Part shown: positions 20,998-23,904 of the stretch, piece by piece
How positions within the stretch are numbered: position 1 is the first letter of the stretch
How the letters are laid out: every line of letters begins with the position of its first letter
Source of the DNA: a virus
Direction: 5' to 3' (one strand)
Virus record (IMG/VR): IMGVR_UViG_3300034198_001823
Coordinates: 1 to 23,904 of that record
Length of the DNA: 23,904 nucleotides
Notes under the pieces: generated by a model
Seen by the model: the letters and a program-made list of their open reading frames with translations, nothing else
The model's database searches: none
Told to the model about the DNA's origin: nothing
Made by a program: the position numbers and the translations under genes

Positions 20998-23904
20998 ATG
21001 GAAATATTAAACGTGACGGAGCAAATTATTAATGTAAATGCTACGGATGAAATAATAGACATAAATGTAACTGAGGAAATAATAGATATAAATGTAACTG
21101 AAGAGGTCATTAATATTATTTCTCAAGCTGGAGCTTATCCATTGCCAAGTAATGTATTTAGCGTATTTGGTAGAGCTGGAAATGTAGTTGGTCAAGTTGG
21201 TGATTACACAACAAGCATAGTAGGTGAGGGAACAAATCTTTATTATACTGAAGCCAGAGTTGATGCAAACACAAATGTTGCTGCTAATACGGCTGCAAGG
21301 CATAACGCAGTTACAATAGGTACTGGAAATGGTTTAAGCTTAAGTACTCAAGCTTTAAGCTTAGCACTTGCTAGTACAAGTACAACTGGTGCTTTAAGTA
21401 GTACTGATTTTACTACATTTAATAATAAATTAAGTACTTCTACGGCTGCTTCTACTTATGTACCTTATACTGGTGCAACTAATAATCTTAATTTAGGTAC
21501 TAAAAACTTATTAGCTACTAATGCTTTTTTAGGATTTACTTCTTTAACTGCATCTGGGACACAATTAGTTTTAACAATAACTTCAGCTCCAACGTATATA
21601 GTAAACGGCTCCGGAGGCCAAACGATTAAACTACCAGATGCAACAACTTTGCCTAATGGGGCTAATTATGTTTTTAATAATAATCAAAGTAGTGGTGCAA
21701 TTTTAGTAAATAATAATTCTAATACTTTAGTAGTATCTATTCCATCTGGTGGTTATTGCACTTTAGAATTAACTGATAATACAATTGCAGCTGGTTCTTG
21801 GGATAAACATTTTGAAACACCAAGTAACGTAAGTTGGTCTACAAATACTTTAGATTATGCTGGTTCTATTATTAATGCGACATGGAACGGTGTTGCAATT
21901 GCGCCAAATAGAGGCGGAACTGGACAAAGCACTTATACAGATGGTCAATTATTGATAGGTAATTCTACTGGTAATACTTTAAGTAAAGCTAATTTATCCG
22001 CTGGTACTGGTGTAAGTATTACAAATGGTGCTGGTACTATATCAATTGCTTCTACAATTACTCAATATACAGACGCTTTAGCAAGGGCAGCAATAAGCTT
22101 AACAACAACTGGTACAAGTGGTGCGGCTACTTATAATTCAATTACTGGTGTTTTAAATATTCCTCAATATAGTGGCGGAGGTGGCTCTATGGTTTATCCA
22201 GCGGCTGGAATTGCACTTTCTACTGGTACTGCATGGGGAACTTCTATAACTGATAATTCAACTAACTGGAATACTGCTTACACAAATAGAATAACAAGTT
22301 TAACTACTACCGGAAGCTCTGGAGCTTCTACATTAATTTCTAACGTTTTAAATATTCCTAGTTATACTTTATCTGGATTAGGTGGACAAGCATCTTCTAC
22401 AAATTTAACTTCATTATCTGGTTTAAGTTATGTTTCAACTTCATTTGTAAAAATGACTGCGGCCGGAACTTTTACTTTAGATACAAATACTTATTATTTA
22501 AATTCAAATCCAAGTGCATTTATTGCGTTAAGTTCCGCTATTACTGGTTATACAATTGGAACTAATACGGCTTTAGTTGCAACTGATACTTTGAATACTG
22601 CTTTAGGTAAACTACAAGGTCAAGTTTCAGCAAGACAAGCTGCATTAAGTGGTACAATTAATACTATTGCTTATTGGGATTCAGCTACAAGCATATCAAG
22701 TTTAGCAGTAGCAACTTATCCTACATTAACAGAGTTGTCTTATGTTAAAGGTGTTACAAGTGCTATTCAAACGCAATTAACTAATAAGCAAGGTACACTA
22801 ACTTTAACTACAACTGGTACAAGTGGTGCTGCTACATTAGTTGGAAATACCCTTAATATACCTCAATATGCTGGTGGTGGCTCTATGGTTTATCCAGCGG
22901 CTGGCATAGCACTTTCTACTGGTACTGCATGGGGAACATCTATAACTGATAATTCAGCTAATTGGAATACTGCTTACACAAATAGAATAACAAGTTTAAC
23001 AAATACTGGTACTTCGGGTGCTGCTACTTTGATAAGCAATGTTTTAAATATACCTAGTTATACTTTAGCTGGTTTAGGTGGTCAACCATTAGCGACAAAC
23101 TTAACTTCATTAGCGGCTTTAAGTTATGCTTCAGCTTCATTTGTTAAAATGACTGCGGCCGGAACTTTTGCATTAGATACTAATACTTATCAAGGTACTT
23201 TAACTTTAACTACAACCGGTACTTCGGGAGCGGCTACATTAGTAGGAAACACTTTAAATATTCCTCAATATACTGGAGGCGGAGGTTCTATGGTTTATCC
23301 TAGTGCTGGTATAGCAGTTTCTACTGGTACTGCATGGGGTACTTCATTAACAGATAATTCAGCTAACTGGGATTCAGCATATACAAATAGAATAACAAGT
23401 TTAACAACTACTGGTACTTCGGGTGCGGCTACACTTGTTGGAAATGTTCTTAATATTCCTCAATATAGTGGTGGTGGTGGTATGTCTATTGGTGGTACTA
23501 TTACAAGTGCAACGGCTGGTAGTATTTTATTTGCCGGTGCAAGTGGTGTACTTGCTCAAAACAATGCAAACTTTTTTTGGGATAATACTAATAGTAGATT
23601 AGGAATTGGTAGTACAACTTTAGGTTCATCTTTACAAATTAATGGTAACGCTGCTATTGGTTACTTAGCAAGTACGGCTGCTCCAGTTAATGGATTATTA
23701 GTATCTGGAAATACTGCTATTGGGTCAACTACTGCAACTTCAAAATTTAGTGTTGGAAATAAACTATTAATGTGGGATTCAAGACCAACAAATGCTCCGG
23801 TAGAGACAACTATGGGGTATATGTTTAATGTAGCTACTCCATCTGGTTTAATTAATGAAGACACACTTGCTGGTCAGCCTATTTTAACCCTTGCAGTAAA
23901 TGTA
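20998..23904 (+). CDS. Tail fibre protein, 3' end missing
   Basis: The reading frame is open from the ATG at 20998 to the end of the window (969 codons, no stop), so the true protein is longer. The N-terminus has four copies of a 9-residue unit of the form T-E/D-E-I-I-x-I-N-V (21016-21120). It is followed by the fibre motifs VFGRAGNVVGQVGDY and YYTEARV, a Gly/Ser/Thr-rich region (NRGGTGQSTYTDGQLLIGN), and long repeats (22102-23481). The last part has RLGIGST and LQINGNAAIGYLASTAAP, segments typical of Bacteroidetes tail fibres in my experience. It has few Cys. A host-binding role is expected. Receptor-binding and chaperone tip domains would lie beyond the window. Confidence 0.75.
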   Translation, partial: MEILNVTEQIINVNATDEIIDINVTEEIIDINVTEEVINIISQAGAYPLPSNVFSVFGRAGNVVGQVGDYTTSIVGEGTNLYYTEARVDANTNVAANTAARHNAVTIGTGNGLSLSTQALSLALASTSTTGALSSTDFTTFNNKLSTSTAASTYVPYTGATNNLNLGTKNLLATNAFLGFTSLTASGTQLVLTITSAPTYIVNGSGGQTIKLPDATTLPNGANYVFNNNQSSGAILVNNNSNTLVVSIPSGGYCTLELTDNTIAAGSWDKHFETPSNVSWSTNTLDYAGSIINATWNGVAIAPNRGGTGQSTYTDGQLLIGNSTGNTLSKANLSAGTGVSITNGAGTISIASTITQYTDALARAAISLTTTGTSGAATYNSITGVLNIPQYSGGGGSMVYPAAGIALSTGTAWGTSITDNSTNWNTAYTNRITSLTTTGSSGASTLISNVLNIPSYTLSGLGGQASSTNLTSLSGLSYVSTSFVKMTAAGTFTLDTNTYYLNSNPSAFIALSSAITGYTIGTNTALVATDTLNTALGKLQGQVSARQAALSGTINTIAYWDSATSISSLAVATYPTLTELSYVKGVTSAIQTQLTNKQGTLTLTTTGTSGAATLVGNTLNIPQYAGGGSMVYPAAGIALSTGTAWGTSITDNSANWNTAYTNRITSLTNTGTSGAATLISNVLNIPSYTLAGLGGQPLATNLTSLAALSYASASFVKMTAAGTFALDTNTYQGTLTLTTTGTSGAATLVGNTLNIPQYTGGGGSMVYPSAGIAVSTGTAWGTSLTDNSANWDSAYTNRITSLTTTGTSGAATLVGNVLNIPQYSGGGGMSIGGTITSATAGSILFAGASGVLAQNNANFFWDNTNSRLGIGSTTLGSSLQINGNAAIGYLASTAAPVNGLLVSGNTAIGSTTATSKFSVGNKLLMWDSRPTNAPVETTMGYMFNVATPSGLINEDTLAGQPILTLAVNV
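21016..21120 (+). repeat. Four tandem 9-residue repeats at fibre N-terminus
   Basis: Reading the fibre frame, residues 7-41 are built on T-E-Q/E-I-I-x-[V/I]-N-[V/A] with a 27-base period, with copies starting at residues 7, 16, 25 and 34. Copies 2 and 3 are almost identical (DEIIDINV and EEIIDINV). Alternating hydrophobic residues suggest beta strands. The DNA is similar enough between copies 2 and 3 for slippage to change the copy number. Confidence 0.85.
22102..23481 (+). repeat. Three long fibre repeats, two full and one shorter
   Basis: Copy 1 is 22102-22494, copy 2 is 22807-23190 and copy 3 is 23209-23481 (first part only). Each begins TTTGTSGAAT and contains PQY-x-GGG-x-MVYP, GTAWGTS and a D/N-NWxxAYTNRIT core. 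Copies 1 and 2 continue into NIPSYTL-x-GLGGQ and FVKMTAAGTF. Copies 1 and 2 are highly similar at the DNA level over about 385 bases, with a spacer segment of about 310 bases between them; copies 2 and 3 are nearly adjacent. Confidence 0.9.

Noticed and set aside
20998-23904. Diversity-generating retroelement target in the fibre gene
   Set aside because: No reverse transcriptase gene, template repeat or adenine-specific variation is visible in the window. The repeats are ordinary fibre modules.

Overview
The window is the left end of an AT-rich (about one third G+C by eye), gene-dense contig that reads as part of a tailed-phage genome (Caudoviricetes, siphovirus-like). A Bacteroidetes/Flavobacteriia host is the best guess. 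Start codons are preceded by A/T-rich leaders with no GGAGG-type Shine-Dalgarno sequence. Many of the structural proteins (tape measure ending, capsid-protease layout, hub-like tail protein, fibre with YYTEARV and RLGIG motifs) are types I associate with Bacteroidetes phages. Every gene I support is on the + strand, and intergenic gaps are mostly 0-70 bases. No gene-free stretch longer than 300 bases exists. I see no tRNA, CRISPR array, integrase, replication gene or lysis gene, so those modules must lie outside the window or be absent.

Layout. 1-58 is a pure C homopolymer, probably a sequencing or assembly artefact. 140-1439 holds small control and accessory genes: a sigma-factor-like protein, a zinc-ribbon protein, a membrane protein with a CxxC motif, and an unknown 77-residue protein. 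1436-3698 is a translationally coupled surface-sugar cassette: a GT-B (GT4-like) glycosyltransferase, a small Cys-containing protein, an LpxA-like left-handed beta-helix acyltransferase, and a GT2-like glycosyltransferase. It overlaps directly into the terminase genes (3689-5273). 5293-13803 is a tail module: a tail-chaperone-like gene with a T9 slippery site and an out-of-frame extension, a neck/tail-completion-like protein, two tail-tip-like proteins (the second ending in ten Cys-rich repeats) and the tape measure.

13839-20992 holds the head and connector module: an XkdF-like prohead protease with an inserted HAD-type domain, a scaffold-like protein, the major capsid protein, a terminator, a tail-tube-like protein, a second terminator, a baseplate/fibre accessory protein, a long portal protein with a winged-helix-like segment and a Cys/His C-terminal domain, a connector, a tail-terminator-like protein and a second accessory protein. 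A very long repetitive tail-fibre gene starts at 20998 and runs off the right end.

The genes appear to form one long, mostly coupled late transcription unit, with a sigma-like protein at its upstream edge as a candidate activator. The most interesting points are the glycan cassette coupled to the terminase genes, the HAD domain inside the capsid protease, the frameshift or homopolymer event in the chaperone gene, the portal extension, the non-canonical head/tail gene order, and the two hairpin terminators placed 12-13 bases before the next start codons. All functions are read from sequence motifs without database searches.
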